Source of the DNA: Chryseobacterium balustinum | GTDB taxonomy: Bacteria; Bacteroidota; Bacteroidia; Flavobacteriales; Weeksellaceae | Reading direction: 5' to 3' | Length of the DNA stretch: 64,000 nt | NCBI RefSeq assembly: GCF_900168205.1 | Contig: NZ_FUZE01000010.1 | Span: 62,001-126,000, forward strand | Shown here: positions 25,920 to 35,814 of the stretch, piece after piece | How positions within the stretch are numbered: the first letter of the stretch is position 1 | Layout: every line of letters begins with the position of its first letter | Translations under genes and position numbers: made by a program | Notes under the pieces: generated by a model | What the model was told of the DNA's origin: nothing | The model's input: only the letters and a program-made list of their open reading frames with translations | Database searches by the model: none

Positions 25920-26995
25920 TCTAACAATTTTTTATATAAACCTTCATAGGATTCGGCCATACTTTTATAACTGAATTTCGAAGCTCTATCCTTTAATTTT
26001 GTTTTATAATTTACCTTATCGGCATTAAATTTTTCAATTCCTTCATCATAAATTCTTTTCATCGAATCTGATGTAAAATCATTAAAATAGAAAGCCAAAT
26101 CACCGCCAATTTCGGGAAGGCTGGTTAAATTGCTTAGAAAGATGGGCTTTCCAAAATACATTGCTTCAACTGGAGGAATACCAAAACCTTCCGCCAATGA
26201 AGGATGACAATACGATTCACAACGTTGAAGCAGAAAATACTTTTCATTATTATCCACATTTTCTAAAATATGAACTTTCTTTTCTAAACCTAAGTTTTTC
26301 ACTTTCTCAAGAAACTTTTCTTTGTATTCAGACTTTGCTGAAGAGGTAATCAAAACCAATTCTCTTTCGCTATTAGTAATAAGGTTGAGCAAAACTTTCT
26401 GATTTTTTTTGGGGAAAAGCACCCCAATATTTAGAATAAATTTTCTGTCTATAAACTCATATTTTTTTTCAGAACTAAAAATTTTATTATCAGGAAAAAT
26501 CAATCCATTATAAATTACCTCAATTTTTACATCGTTTTTTAAAGTAAACAAATGCTTATTTTTAAGAAAATCATTTTTCACAAACTCTGAAATACAAACT
26601 ATGGCATCAGCATTTCCAATGTTTTTTTGAACGAGTTTTTTCGATTTTTCGATTTTTCTTTCAGAACTTTTATCATGAAGAAAGTTCAAATCGTGTAATG
26701 TAACAATCTTTTTCTGATGACTTTTTTTAGAATGAAAATAATCTGATAGTTGATGTGTTACATGAATCAGTGAAAAAGACGAAGTACTTATTGTAATTTT
26801 TTTATGCCAAAATTTCCAGTTAACAATCTTAAAATCAGATCGTGTTGTAGGAATATTTTTCTCTGGACCGTAAAGTGTATAATTGAAATGGCACACTTTT
26901 TCGTCTATCCCATTGATTAATGAAATGCAAACATTTGCGATTCCCGATTTAGGATATTTGAGTCGTTCAACGTCGATAAGGATATTCTTTTTCAT
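25916..26995 (-). CDS. Glycosyltransferase family 4
   Basis: The 359-residue GT-B enzyme has the GT4 C-terminal motifs: ILNIGVLFPKKNQKVLL, then SLAEGFGIPPVEAMYFGKP with the E-x7-E nucleotide-sugar site. The N-terminal part includes LIHVTHQLSDY and VTLHDLNFLHD. It is the only gene of this part on the minus strand. An upstream TAATTTTG (minus strand, 27016-27023) may be its -7 box, followed by a GGGG/CCCC hairpin at 27004-27016. Confidence 0.9.
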   Translation of the reverse strand: MKKNILIDVERLKYPKSGIANVCISLINGIDEKVCHFNYTLYGPEKNIPTTRSDFKIVNWKFWHKKITISTSSFSLIHVTHQLSDYFHSKKSHQKKIVTLHDLNFLHDKSSERKIEKSKKLVQKNIGNADAIVCISEFVKNDFLKNKHLFTLKNDVKIEVIYNGLIFPDNKIFSSEKKYEFIDRKFILNIGVLFPKKNQKVLLNLITNSERELVLITSSAKSEYKEKFLEKVKNLGLEKKVHILENVDNNEKYFLLQRCESYCHPSLAEGFGIPPVEAMYFGKPIFLSNLTSLPEIGGDLAFYFNDFTSDSMKRIYDEGIEKFNADKVNYKTKLKDRASKFSYKSMAESYEGLYKKLLD

Positions 26996-27057
26996 GAAAA
27001 ACAGGGGCTTTTCCCCAAAATTAGAAATTTAAACTTTAAAATCTTTACTTTTGTTTT

Positions 27058-28032
27058 ATGAAAATTTGTTTAATCAGTTTTGATTTCTGGCATTATGATG
27101 AACATATCGTAAATAAACTCAAAGAGAAAGGTGTAGATGCCTACCACATCAACATCGGGGCTTTTACGCACAAAAATTTTGGTGCAAGGGTAAAAAATGC
27201 AATGAGCAAAGTTTTTATCGGAAAAAATCTGAAGCACGAGAAAAGACAAGAATTCATCATCAATTCTCTAAAAAAAATAGGAAAGCAAGACCAAATTTTA
27301 GTTATTAATCCCGAAGGTATTGAAGAACATGTACATAAAGTAATCAGAAAATATACAGACCGAAATATTGCCTATTTATACGACAGCATGTCAAGAAACC
27401 CTGCCCATCATATTTTACATTTTTTTGACACCGTTTTTTCTTTTGATGACGAAGATGTGAAAGAACATGGATTCAAAAAAATAACCAATTATAATTATCT
27501 GAAACACTGCCCTTATGAGCAGCAGCACCCTCATCTTGATCTTTTTTATATCACTTCGTACGATACGCAGAGATTACAGAAACTTAATATTTTAATTAAT
27601 CAAATTGATGATTTAAACATCAATTTTAAAACAATTGTTGCCGGAAAGAAAAGCTGGAAAAATAAGATTACACAAATTGTTGACTCCAAAAACATCAATA
27701 TCATTAAGTTCAGAACCAAAAATATTCCTCAACAATCATTACCAAAACTATACAAAAACACAAAAGTGATTCTTGATCTTCAGCGAGATAATCAAATGGG
27801 GCTAAGTTTCCGTATTTTTGAGGCAATGGCTTTAGAAAAAAAGTTCATTACTGATAATCAAACGATTAAAAATTACGATTTTTATAATCCGGAAAACATT
27901 TTGATACTCAATGATGATTTTAGTAATATTGAAAAGTCTTTTTTTGAAAAGGATTATCAAAAACTTCCGGACGAAATTTATTACAAATACACCTTAGACA
28001 ATTGGGTGAATACTGTTTTTAATCTGAGCTAA
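27058..28032 (+). CDS. GT-B-like glycosyltransferase, uncharacterised type (paralogue 1)
   Basis: The 324-residue protein is not a standard GT4. Its C-terminal part, LGLSFRIFEAMALEKKFITD followed by KNYDFYNPEN, resembles the nucleotide-sugar site of glycosyltransferases, and the sequence overall looks like CgeB/RfaS-type proteins. It shares this block with the protein at 28968-29939. Both lack a signal peptide. It abuts the following GT2 gene with no space (stop TAA directly followed by ATG). The exact reaction is unknown. Confidence 0.7.
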   Translation: MKICLISFDFWHYDEHIVNKLKEKGVDAYHINIGAFTHKNFGARVKNAMSKVFIGKNLKHEKRQEFIINSLKKIGKQDQILVINPEGIEEHVHKVIRKYTDRNIAYLYDSMSRNPAHHILHFFDTVFSFDDEDVKEHGFKKITNYNYLKHCPYEQQHPHLDLFYITSYDTQRLQKLNILINQIDDLNINFKTIVAGKKSWKNKITQIVDSKNINIIKFRTKNIPQQSLPKLYKNTKVILDLQRDNQMGLSFRIFEAMALEKKFITDNQTIKNYDFYNPENILILNDDFSNIEKSFFEKDYQKLPDEIYYKYTLDNWVNTVFNLS

Positions 28033-28971
28033 ATGACAAAAATTTCTGTTGCACTTTGTACTTATAACGGCGAAAAATACATCCGAGAACAAATAGATTC
28101 TATTTTGGAGCAGTCTTTGAAAGTAGATGAAATTGTAGTGTGCGACGATGGATCAACAGATAAAACCCTAAGTATTTTGTCGGAATACGAAAATAAATTC
28201 CCCAATATTTTTAAAATCCATCTCAATGAAAAAAATTTACGAAGTGTAAAAAACTTTGAAAAAGCCATTTCACTTTGTAGTGGTGAAATTATATTTTTAA
28301 GTGACCAGGATGATGTTTGGGAAAACAATAAAGTGAAAATTTTCAGTGATTTTTTCGAAGACAACCAAAATGTTGATGTTATATGCTCAAACGGATTTAT
28401 TATCGATGAGAACAGTCTACAGCAAAATCTATATACAGTTTGGGACGTTCCAAATTTTTTAAGCGAAAACAAAAAAGAAATCGACTATTTTAAAATTTTT
28501 GCAACCATTGGAAATTTTGCAACAGGAGCTTCAATGGCCATCAGAAAATCATTTATTAATAAAGTTTTACCCTTTCCAACGGTTGAAGGTTTACATCACG
28601 ACGAGTGGATTGCATTGGTTTCTTCTGAACAGAAAAATTTTGCTTTTATAAATGAAAAACTCTTTTCATATCGTATTCACAGCGAGCAACAGGTCGGAGG
28701 AATCTGTTATTCTAAAGATGAAGTTTCTAAAGAAAAACTGATTAGCCGTTTCGATTATGATAAAGCCCCTAAAACGTTCAGAGATTTTAAAATAAAACTG
28801 AGAACGCTTAATGATAAAGAAAGAAAATTCACAGTTTATCTTGAAAAAGATTCTAATGAAAATGCGAAAAGATTTTTGAAAGAAGTTCAGAATGAAAAAT
28901 TAGCTTTATACCAAAAATTAAAATCTGAGCGTTTTGCTCTTTTCCTATTCTTTAAATATTTTTACAGATGA
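28033..28971 (+). CDS. Glycosyltransferase family 2 (rhamnosyltransferase-like)
   Basis: The 312-residue enzyme has a GT-A domain: ISVALCTYNGEKYIREQIDS, VVCDDGSTDKT, the DxD-type SDQDDVWE and the acceptor-side LHHDEWIALV..YRIHSEQQVGG. This resembles rhamnosyltransferases of O-antigen and capsule clusters, but sugar specificity is inference. Its TGA overlaps the next ATG (ATGA at 28968), so it is in the same operon. Confidence 0.85.
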   Translation: MTKISVALCTYNGEKYIREQIDSILEQSLKVDEIVVCDDGSTDKTLSILSEYENKFPNIFKIHLNEKNLRSVKNFEKAISLCSGEIIFLSDQDDVWENNKVKIFSDFFEDNQNVDVICSNGFIIDENSLQQNLYTVWDVPNFLSENKKEIDYFKIFATIGNFATGASMAIRKSFINKVLPFPTVEGLHHDEWIALVSSEQKNFAFINEKLFSYRIHSEQQVGGICYSKDEVSKEKLISRFDYDKAPKTFRDFKIKLRTLNDKERKFTVYLEKDSNENAKRFLKEVQNEKLALYQKLKSERFALFLFFKYFYR

Positions 28972-29939
28972 ACAGAATCCTCATCATCATGCATAACTAT
29001 GCAGGAATTTCAGACCTCATCAAAAAAAACCTGGAGTCTTTGAATTATGACAATGTAGATTTTTTACTGTATTCTGATGAAAAATTCAGATACAAAAACT
29101 GGCGTGAGCAACTTAATAATGTTTACCGAAAAACAGTTTTAGGAGACAAAAAGTACAAAGAGATTCTGAGGAAAGCCTTTATAGAAAATACATTGCTAGA
29201 AAAGGCTAAAAGGTTGCCCGAATACGAAACGATTTTGGTGATGACAACAGATTTCTTTTCCGAAGAATTCTTAAGCATTATTCGAACCAAAACTAAAAAA
29301 CTCGTCGGAAATCATTGGGACGGACTTAACAGAACACCGAATGTTTATCCTAAACTTAAGTTCTTTGACAGGTTTTTCGTATTTGACAAAAATGATGTTG
29401 ATGAAAAGAAAAACATTTTCTTCCTCACCAATTTCTTTTTTAATTTTGAAGAAGAGAAAGCCCAACCAACCATAAAAAACGATGTTTTCTATATCGGAAC
29501 ATATGTGGAAGAGCGATTTGAAACATTAAAAGACATTTCAGCAATTTTAAGTCTGAAAAAAATCAGTCAAAAAATACTGCTTTTCAGTTGGAACAAAAGA
29601 GAAGCTGAAGGAGAAATCAATTTCACCAATCAATTTCTGACATACGATGAAAATATGGGCTGGGTTAAAAGCTCTAAAGCACTTTTAGATTTAAAACTGA
29701 AAGAACACAACGGGTTATCTTTCCGCTTTTTTGAAGCATTAAAATACGAAAAGAAATTAATTACTGATAATCCGGATGTAAAAAATTACGATTTTTACAA
29801 CCCAGAAAACATCTTTATCATTGGCGAAGATTCTGAAGAGAATCTGAATAGTTTTATTGAAAATCCTTATCAGGAAATTCCTGCAGAAATCAAAAATAAA
29901 TACAGTTTTGAAAACTGGTTCAAAACACTTATTTCTTAA
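28968..29939 (+). CDS. GT-B-like glycosyltransferase, uncharacterised type (paralogue 2)
   Basis: The 323-residue protein matches the one at 27058 in size and in the block NGLSFRFFEALKYEKKLITD..KNYDFYNPENIFII near the C-terminus, while the N-terminal halves have diverged. The position suggests it was formed by duplication of a GT-B/GT2 pair: the two pairs lie one after the other. It starts on the stop of the previous gene and ends 3 nt before the next. Confidence 0.7.
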   Translation: MNRILIIMHNYAGISDLIKKNLESLNYDNVDFLLYSDEKFRYKNWREQLNNVYRKTVLGDKKYKEILRKAFIENTLLEKAKRLPEYETILVMTTDFFSEEFLSIIRTKTKKLVGNHWDGLNRTPNVYPKLKFFDRFFVFDKNDVDEKKNIFFLTNFFFNFEEEKAQPTIKNDVFYIGTYVEERFETLKDISAILSLKKISQKILLFSWNKREAEGEINFTNQFLTYDENMGWVKSSKALLDLKLKEHNGLSFRFFEALKYEKKLITDNPDVKNYDFYNPENIFIIGEDSEENLNSFIENPYQEIPAEIKNKYSFENWFKTLIS

Positions 29940-29942
29940 GAC

Positions 29943-30779
29943 ATGAACGAAACAATCTCTATCATTATTCCTTACTACAAAGGTGAAGACTACATTCATG
30001 AAACCTTAAAAAGTGTTTATGATCAAACCTACCAGGATTTTGAAGTTATTATTGTGAATGATGGTTCTGAAAGAGCAGCTTTAGATCTAATTGAACAAAA
30101 TGAAGCTTTTAAAAATCTAAAAATCATTCATCAGGAAAACCAAGGACAATCTTCTGCCAGAAATAACGGTGTGAAATCTGCCACAGGAAAATATATTCTC
30201 TTTCTGGATTGTGATGATCTTATCGACAAAACATTTTTAGAAAAAACACATCAGATTCTTTCAAAAAACAAAGAGGTTAGAATCTGCTACACGAAAGGAA
30301 AATTCTTCGAAAAAACAGATAAAGAATGGGTTCTTCAGCCTTTCAACACTTTTGATTTCTTAATTGAAAACTGTATTCCTATTACCGCTCTTATTTACAA
30401 AGAAGATTTTGATAAAATCGGAGGTTTTGATACTCAATTAAACTACTACGAAGATTGGGATTTCTGGATTTATTTAATTGAAATGGGAGTGAAAGTTCAT
30501 AAAATTGATGAATTTTTATTCTTCTACAGAATCAGAAATACGGCAGATTCGCTTACCAATACAAGCATCGACAACAGCTCCAGACTGTCTGATAATTTCT
30601 TTGAGATCTATAAAAAACATTATACCTTTTATAAACAAAACGGGTTAGATTTTCATAACATTATGAGTTTAATCCGCGAGAATAAGAAGTATAAAGCCAA
30701 GTATTATAATGAATGGTACAGAAAATTGATTTATAAATTTTTTAAGCCTAAAAAATATCAGAAAATTTATAAAAATTAA
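29943..30779 (+). CDS. Glycosyltransferase family 2
   Basis: The 278-residue enzyme begins ISIIIPYYKGEDYIHETLKS, has VIVNDGS, the DxD-type LDCDDLID and the ED motif YYEDWDFWIYLIE. It is the last gene of the 27.06-30.78 kb operon and ends in a stop that shares TTAA with the opposite gene. The short C-terminal tail is basic (FKPKKYQK), possibly for membrane contact. The sugar is unknown. Confidence 0.87.
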   Translation: MNETISIIIPYYKGEDYIHETLKSVYDQTYQDFEVIIVNDGSERAALDLIEQNEAFKNLKIIHQENQGQSSARNNGVKSATGKYILFLDCDDLIDKTFLEKTHQILSKNKEVRICYTKGKFFEKTDKEWVLQPFNTFDFLIENCIPITALIYKEDFDKIGGFDTQLNYYEDWDFWIYLIEMGVKVHKIDEFLFFYRIRNTADSLTNTSIDNSSRLSDNFFEIYKKHYTFYKQNGLDFHNIMSLIRENKKYKAKYYNEWYRKLIYKFFKPKKYQKIYKN

Positions 30780-32869
30780 TTTTCGAACCCTAAATACTGA
30801 AGCATCTTTTTAATATTCTGCTCCTGAGTTTCTATAGAGAATTTTGAAAGCGGCAAAAGGCTGTTATCGTGTAAAGTCTGCCAAATACTTTCATTATCAT
30901 ACAATTCAATGATTTTATCTGCAAAATTTTGAGGATTTTCATCAGAGATCAACGCTGTTTTTTGATCCTCAAGGCTCATTCCTTCGGCACCAATTCCGGT
31001 GGTAATTACAGGTAATTTAAATTCTAAAGCCTGTCCGATTTTTCCTTTTACTCCGGCTCCGTAACGAAGTGGTGCTACAAAAACTCTGGAATTTTCAAAC
31101 CAAAAATCTACGGTTTCCTGATACCCTAAAATCTGAAAACGCTCAGAATGGTATTTTTCTTTCAGATCGGCAGGGAAATCTGGTCCTAGAATAAAGATTT
31201 TAATCTGATTATTTTTTGCCCAAACTAAAGGCATAATCTGATCATGTAAAAATTTCACGGCATCAATATTCGGCAAATGATTGTAACCACCAATAAAAAG
31301 TAATCCATCTCTTTTTGAAAAATTTAACGGAACATTTTCTACAGGTTTGTGAATATTACTTACCGTGAAAATTTTATCTTTTTTGACCCCGTTTTCAGAA
31401 ACTGTGTTTTTTTCTTCATCACTGATAGAAATTACAGCATCTGAAATATTCATTCCTGCATATTCTTTTTCTTTGAAGAAACTTATTTCCTGTTCTCTTT
31501 CTTTTGTGACAACATCGATATAATTATTTTCGCGCTCCATTCTCAAATAATGAAGGTCAACCATATCATAAATAATCTTTTTCCCGCTTGCTTTATCTTG
31601 GATCAAATTATACCAATGATCAAAGCCTAAAGGTCTGAAAATCCAGACTACATCAACATATGATAAAGCGTTTACAACCTGATCGGCGACTTTTACAATT
31701 TTATTTTGGGCATTTACATAATCTCTGCAAATTTCAACACCAGCATTTTGAAAGTAAGGAATATAATCAGAATCTTTAGCTTCATCAAAATGTTTAACTG
31801 CTAAAACAATGTGATGATCATTTTTCTGAAGTATCTTTAAAATTTCCATAAACCTTCTTGAGCCGGAATCCTGATCTGGTTTTGGCATATTTTCCTCTAA
31901 AAAGAGAAAATTTTGAGTTTTGTAATGAGTACTATAATTGATTTTCTCGCTTTTTAAATATTTTCTATCTGTAAAATAAGAATTCCAATGATTAGCAAAA
32001 CCTTCTTTATCATTGTTTGTTTTTACTTTAAAAGAATTATCAAAACAAACAACTTCTGAATTTGGCTGGTAATAAGTATTTAAATTTTCTTCTTTTTTCA
32101 ATTTCAAACACAAATCAGCTTCTGCAAAATGCGATGAAGAAAATGTTTCATTCAGTAAATTTAAATCTCCGGTTTTATTGATTTTAGGGAACAACAGACT
32201 TCCAGTGCAAAAATCTACTTTTCTTACAAAATTAAATTGAGGAGTATCAATCGCTTCAGATTTACCTAATTCAACGATTTCAGAATTTTCAAAAACTAAA
32301 CTTCCGGCTTCAATTATAGTATTTTCAGCAGAAATAATTTTAGAACCTACCGCTCCTATATTTTCTTTGGTATTAAAAACCTCCATCAAACTTGACAAAT
32401 AATTCTCCTGAACCAAAGCACTAGAATCTAAAAGATAAATAAATTTTCCTTTTGCCTTTTCAATGACAGGATTTAAACCTTTAACCAAACCAAGGTTTTC
32501 TTCAGAATTAACTAAGATTATTCCTTTTATATTTCCTAAATAACTGCTTATTTCATCAATATTTTTATCATTAATAACAATAATTTCTCTGGAAATATTT
32601 TGGTCATATTTTTGAATATAATAAAGGCAATTGAGAATCGTTTTCAAATCATCAACGTCATGAATAATAATTGAAACTTCAGGATTGATTTCTGTAGAAA
32701 AATTAAATGGATGATTTTTAAAAAAATCAAGATTTTGAAGATTGGCAGTCACCTTTCTCCTATTTTTGATAAAGTGATAATCCTTGATTTTATTTTTAAA
32801 AAACCTTTTAATTCCCATTTTAAATTTATTATTTTGTCTAAGTTTTTTTGCGAAAACGAATTTAAGCAT
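30776..32869 (-). CDS. Two-domain glycosyltransferase (GT2 fused to GT4)
   Basis: The 697-residue protein has an N-terminal GT2-like region (about 60-300: VSIIIHDVDDLKTILN, IYLLDSSALVQENYL) and a C-terminal GT4 region (about 310-690: VDVVWIFRPLGFDHWYN, GLLFIGGYNHLPN, APLRYGAGVKGKIGQALEF). In the GT2 part the usual DxD is replaced by DSSA, so its activity is in doubt. ATG 32869 and ATG 32818 are both possible starts. It may add two sugars in a row, or the GT2 part may only bind. Confidence 0.82.
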   Translation of the reverse strand: MLKFVFAKKLRQNNKFKMGIKRFFKNKIKDYHFIKNRRKVTANLQNLDFFKNHPFNFSTEINPEVSIIIHDVDDLKTILNCLYYIQKYDQNISREIIVINDKNIDEISSYLGNIKGIILVNSEENLGLVKGLNPVIEKAKGKFIYLLDSSALVQENYLSSLMEVFNTKENIGAVGSKIISAENTIIEAGSLVFENSEIVELGKSEAIDTPQFNFVRKVDFCTGSLLFPKINKTGDLNLLNETFSSSHFAEADLCLKLKKEENLNTYYQPNSEVVCFDNSFKVKTNNDKEGFANHWNSYFTDRKYLKSEKINYSTHYKTQNFLFLEENMPKPDQDSGSRRFMEILKILQKNDHHIVLAVKHFDEAKDSDYIPYFQNAGVEICRDYVNAQNKIVKVADQVVNALSYVDVVWIFRPLGFDHWYNLIQDKASGKKIIYDMVDLHYLRMERENNYIDVVTKEREQEISFFKEKEYAGMNISDAVISISDEEKNTVSENGVKKDKIFTVSNIHKPVENVPLNFSKRDGLLFIGGYNHLPNIDAVKFLHDQIMPLVWAKNNQIKIFILGPDFPADLKEKYHSERFQILGYQETVDFWFENSRVFVAPLRYGAGVKGKIGQALEFKLPVITTGIGAEGMSLEDQKTALISDENPQNFADKIIELYDNESIWQTLHDNSLLPLSKFSIETQEQNIKKMLQYLGFEN

Positions 32870-32916
32870 TTATTTCCTCAACTTTCAAGAATCCTCATCC
32901 TAAACCAAGATCATTA

Positions 32917-34068
32917 ATGAATTTTTCTAATAAGAACTTATTATTTTTCTTTCCCGAAAGTCCTTTTTCCAAAAGAGCCGGAAATGTTTTACGTACTTAC
33001 ACCAATCTCAAACAATTGAAGTCTTTAGGCTTGAATATTGACCTTGTAGGGGTAGAAGATTATTACAATAGTTTTGGAGATTCTCCTGAAGATACTGATT
33101 CTACAATTATTGACGCTGTTTTTGTTCTGAAAACCAAACCACCAAAGAAAAAACTAACCCTTGAATATTGGAAATACAAATTTCTGAAAAAAATTGAGAA
33201 AAAAAATCCAAATCAATATCTTACCACCTATTTAAAAAATAATTTTGGAGCTATTCTTGATAAGAAAAAGTACGATTATATCTTTATCAATTACGAGTTC
33301 TGGACAGATCTCATCCGTGATCAGGATCTAAAAGGATCCAAAACCATCGTTGATACTCACGACTGGATTACGCTGAATGAGTTTTATAACAATCAAAACC
33401 TTGATTTGGGTAAAAGATTCGGTGAAGAAATCAACAACCTTTCGTTTTATGATAAAGTGGTTACTATTTCTCAGGACGAATACTTTATTTTCAACAGTTT
33501 TTTAGGAGATAAAGTGATTAATATTCCACCAAGTTTTCCAGAAAATTTCGAAGACACAAACACCGAAAAAAAATATGATCTTATATTTGTAGGAAGTGAC
33601 AACCCTTTTAATATATTATCGATTAACTGGTTTGTCGAAAAAGTCTTGCCCCTTCTCACTAAAGAAATAAAAATTTGTATTATCGGAAGAATCTGTAAAT
33701 ACGTACCCAATCATGAAAATATTGAAAAAGTATTTTTTGCAGACGATTTAAAAACCTATTATCATGCAAGTAAAATTGCAATTTGCCCAATGCTGAAAGG
33801 AACCGGTATAAAAATTAAAGTCGTGGAAGCCTTATCTTTCGGACTGCCTGTAGTAGGAACTGAAAAAGCGGTTGATGGGTTTTCAGACAAAAAAAATAAC
33901 GGCTGTAAAGTAAGTGATGATGAAAAAATATTTGCAGATATTATCAACAATCTCTTAAACAATTCATCAGACTACGAAAAACAAAAACAGGAGGCCACTG
34001 AGTTTTTCAAAAATAATTTTTCTGAAGAGAAATCAATTAAACTTTGGAAAAAAACTTTAAATTTTTAA
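32917..34068 (+). CDS. Glycosyltransferase family 4
   Basis: The 383-residue GT-B protein has SPFSKRAGNVLRTY near the start, DTHDWIT, VTISQDEYFIF, a Rossmann block (YDLIFVGSDNPFNI) and the C-terminal CPMLKGTGIKIKVVEALSFG with E residues of the donor site. It resembles the C-terminal half of the neighbouring two-domain protein. It starts 47 nt from that divergent gene and is 7 nt from the next. Confidence 0.87.
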   Translation: MNFSNKNLLFFFPESPFSKRAGNVLRTYTNLKQLKSLGLNIDLVGVEDYYNSFGDSPEDTDSTIIDAVFVLKTKPPKKKLTLEYWKYKFLKKIEKKNPNQYLTTYLKNNFGAILDKKKYDYIFINYEFWTDLIRDQDLKGSKTIVDTHDWITLNEFYNNQNLDLGKRFGEEINNLSFYDKVVTISQDEYFIFNSFLGDKVINIPPSFPENFEDTNTEKKYDLIFVGSDNPFNILSINWFVEKVLPLLTKEIKICIIGRICKYVPNHENIEKVFFADDLKTYYHASKIAICPMLKGTGIKIKVVEALSFGLPVVGTEKAVDGFSDKKNNGCKVSDDEKIFADIINNLLNNSSDYEKQKQEATEFFKNNFSEEKSIKLWKKTLNF

Positions 34069-34075
34069 TGACATT

Positions 34076-34891
34076 ATGCATTCACTTATTTTATTCATTA
34101 AAACATATAAACCCGATTTTGAAAGGGTAAAAAAGCTTCTTTCATCAATAGAAAAGCATAATAAAGACAATATTCCTGTCGTTATATCTGTCAATGACAA
34201 TGATTTTGATTTTTTTAAAGAAAATATTAAAAATTATAATATTATTAAAGATTCAGATATCATTACGGCTGACAGTTCTGATGGATGGAGATATCAACAA
34301 ATCATAAAAGCTCACGTTTATAAGTTGAACCTTTGCAAAAATTATTTGTGTATCGATTCTGATTCAGAATTTATTACGGATTTTTATTATTCAGACTTTC
34401 TATATGATGAAAATACGCCTTACACGATCATGCATGAATCTAAACCCTTTTTGGAAACAATGGAAAACATTGGATTAGATTCTGAAAACATTTTCTTTAA
34501 AGAAGCATTACGAGCAACTCGCCCATTGTTTGGGAACAAAGGAAAAGAATGGGATTACGGCCCGTCTCCGTATCTTTGGAGCTGTAAAGTTTGGGAACAT
34601 TTTGTAGAAGTTTATTTAAAAAATGAAAATAAAACTTTTTTAGATTTTTTCCAGGAAATAGATAAAGTAACGCCACCATCGGAATGTGTGATATACGGAG
34701 AATATCTTCTTAAGACTAAACTTATAGATTTGTATCCTATAGAAGGTTTTTTTAAAGTATATCATTACGAAAAACAATATCAGCTTGAAAAAAAATTCCA
34801 TGATATTGAGAAATTTAAAAAAGTATATTTAGGCATTATTTTCCAAAGTAATTGGGAGATAAAAAAGAAAAAATTCTTATTATTCAAATGA
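34076..34891 (+). CDS. DUF6492-like protein (putative glycosyltransferase)
   Basis: The 271-residue protein begins LILFIKTYKPDFERVKKLLSSI and has CIDSDSEF, which could be the DxD of a GT-A enzyme, and a YGEYL-type motif. I place it near DUF6492 from memory. Its position between two glycosyltransferase genes, with ATGA overlap with the next one, supports a role in the same glycan. The reaction is unknown. Confidence 0.6.
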   Translation: MHSLILFIKTYKPDFERVKKLLSSIEKHNKDNIPVVISVNDNDFDFFKENIKNYNIIKDSDIITADSSDGWRYQQIIKAHVYKLNLCKNYLCIDSDSEFITDFYYSDFLYDENTPYTIMHESKPFLETMENIGLDSENIFFKEALRATRPLFGNKGKEWDYGPSPYLWSCKVWEHFVEVYLKNENKTFLDFFQEIDKVTPPSECVIYGEYLLKTKLIDLYPIEGFFKVYHYEKQYQLEKKFHDIEKFKKVYLGIIFQSNWEIKKKKFLLFK

Positions 34892-35787
34892 AAATATCAA
34901 TAGTAACAGCATATTACAACAGAAAAAAACTTTTTGACACTACCCTTTTAAGTATTTCAAAACAAATTGAAAATCATAGATTAGATATTGAAGTAATTGC
35001 TGTAGATGACGGTAGTGATGAAGACGAAAGATTAGAAGAACTTACCAATAAGTATCCATTTTTAAAAATCATCAGATTAGAAAAAAAAGACAAATGGTAC
35101 TCTAATTCTTGTATTCCTTTTAACATAGGATTTAAAGAAGCAAAAGGAGATATTATCATATTACAGAATCCTGAATGTACTCATCATGGAGACATTTTAA
35201 AGTATACCTTAGAAAATATCACTAATGAAAACTATATAAGTTTTGCATGTTTTTCTCTCGGTATAGAGAGCACAAATAATATTGAAACTTTTCTGAATGA
35301 TTCTGAAAAGCTGAATGAACTTATGCAAAAAAATAATGTAGGCTACATCGGAGACGGATTAGACTGTTGGTACAATCACCCCGTTATAAATCCTAAGGGA
35401 TATCATTTTTGTGCGGCTGTTACAAAAGAAAACTTATACGATTTGGGAGGATTTGACGAAAGGTTTGCAAAAGGAATTGCATTTGATGATAACGAATTTT
35501 TATACAGAGTAAATTTAAAAGGTCTTGAAATACAAATTGTGGAAGCCCCAATTGTACTTCATCAAAATCATTATTCTAAAATATCTTATACCACAGATAA
35601 AAATCTTTTAGATGATGAAACCTATCAACAAAGATTACAATTAGCCGAAAAAAATAGAATCTTATTCGAATTGGTTACAAAATCTGAAAAACCATGGCGG
35701 GTTAATTACTTTTTTGAAACTGAAAAGCACAAGACCGAAAAAAAATTATTAGAAAAAATAAAATTTAAAGTAAAGAAACTTTTTTAA
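34888..35787 (+). CDS. Glycosyltransferase family 2
   Basis: The 299-residue protein starts ISIVTAYYNRKKLFDTTLLS, with AVDDGSDEDE, and has the galactosyltransferase-type C-terminal site GGFDERFAKGIAFDDNEFLYR. The frame extends up to 34852, but ATG 34888 overlaps the previous stop (ATGA) and gives the usual N-terminus. It ends the glycan cluster ahead of a 19-bp terminator. Confidence 0.85.
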   Translation: MKISIVTAYYNRKKLFDTTLLSISKQIENHRLDIEVIAVDDGSDEDERLEELTNKYPFLKIIRLEKKDKWYSNSCIPFNIGFKEAKGDIIILQNPECTHHGDILKYTLENITNENYISFACFSLGIESTNNIETFLNDSEKLNELMQKNNVGYIGDGLDCWYNHPVINPKGYHFCAAVTKENLYDLGGFDERFAKGIAFDDNEFLYRVNLKGLEIQIVEAPIVLHQNHYSKISYTTDKNLLDDETYQQRLQLAEKNRILFELVTKSEKPWRVNYFFETEKHKTEKKLLEKIKFKVKKLF

Positions 35788-35814
35788 ACTTTACTTCAAT
35801 AAGAAGTTTGAAAT

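Noticed and set aside
27046..27053. TACTTTTG as promoter of the 27058 gene
   Set aside because: It matches TAnnTTTG, but is only 4 nt from the ATG; the transcript would have no leader. I could not decide between chance and a leaderless mRNA.
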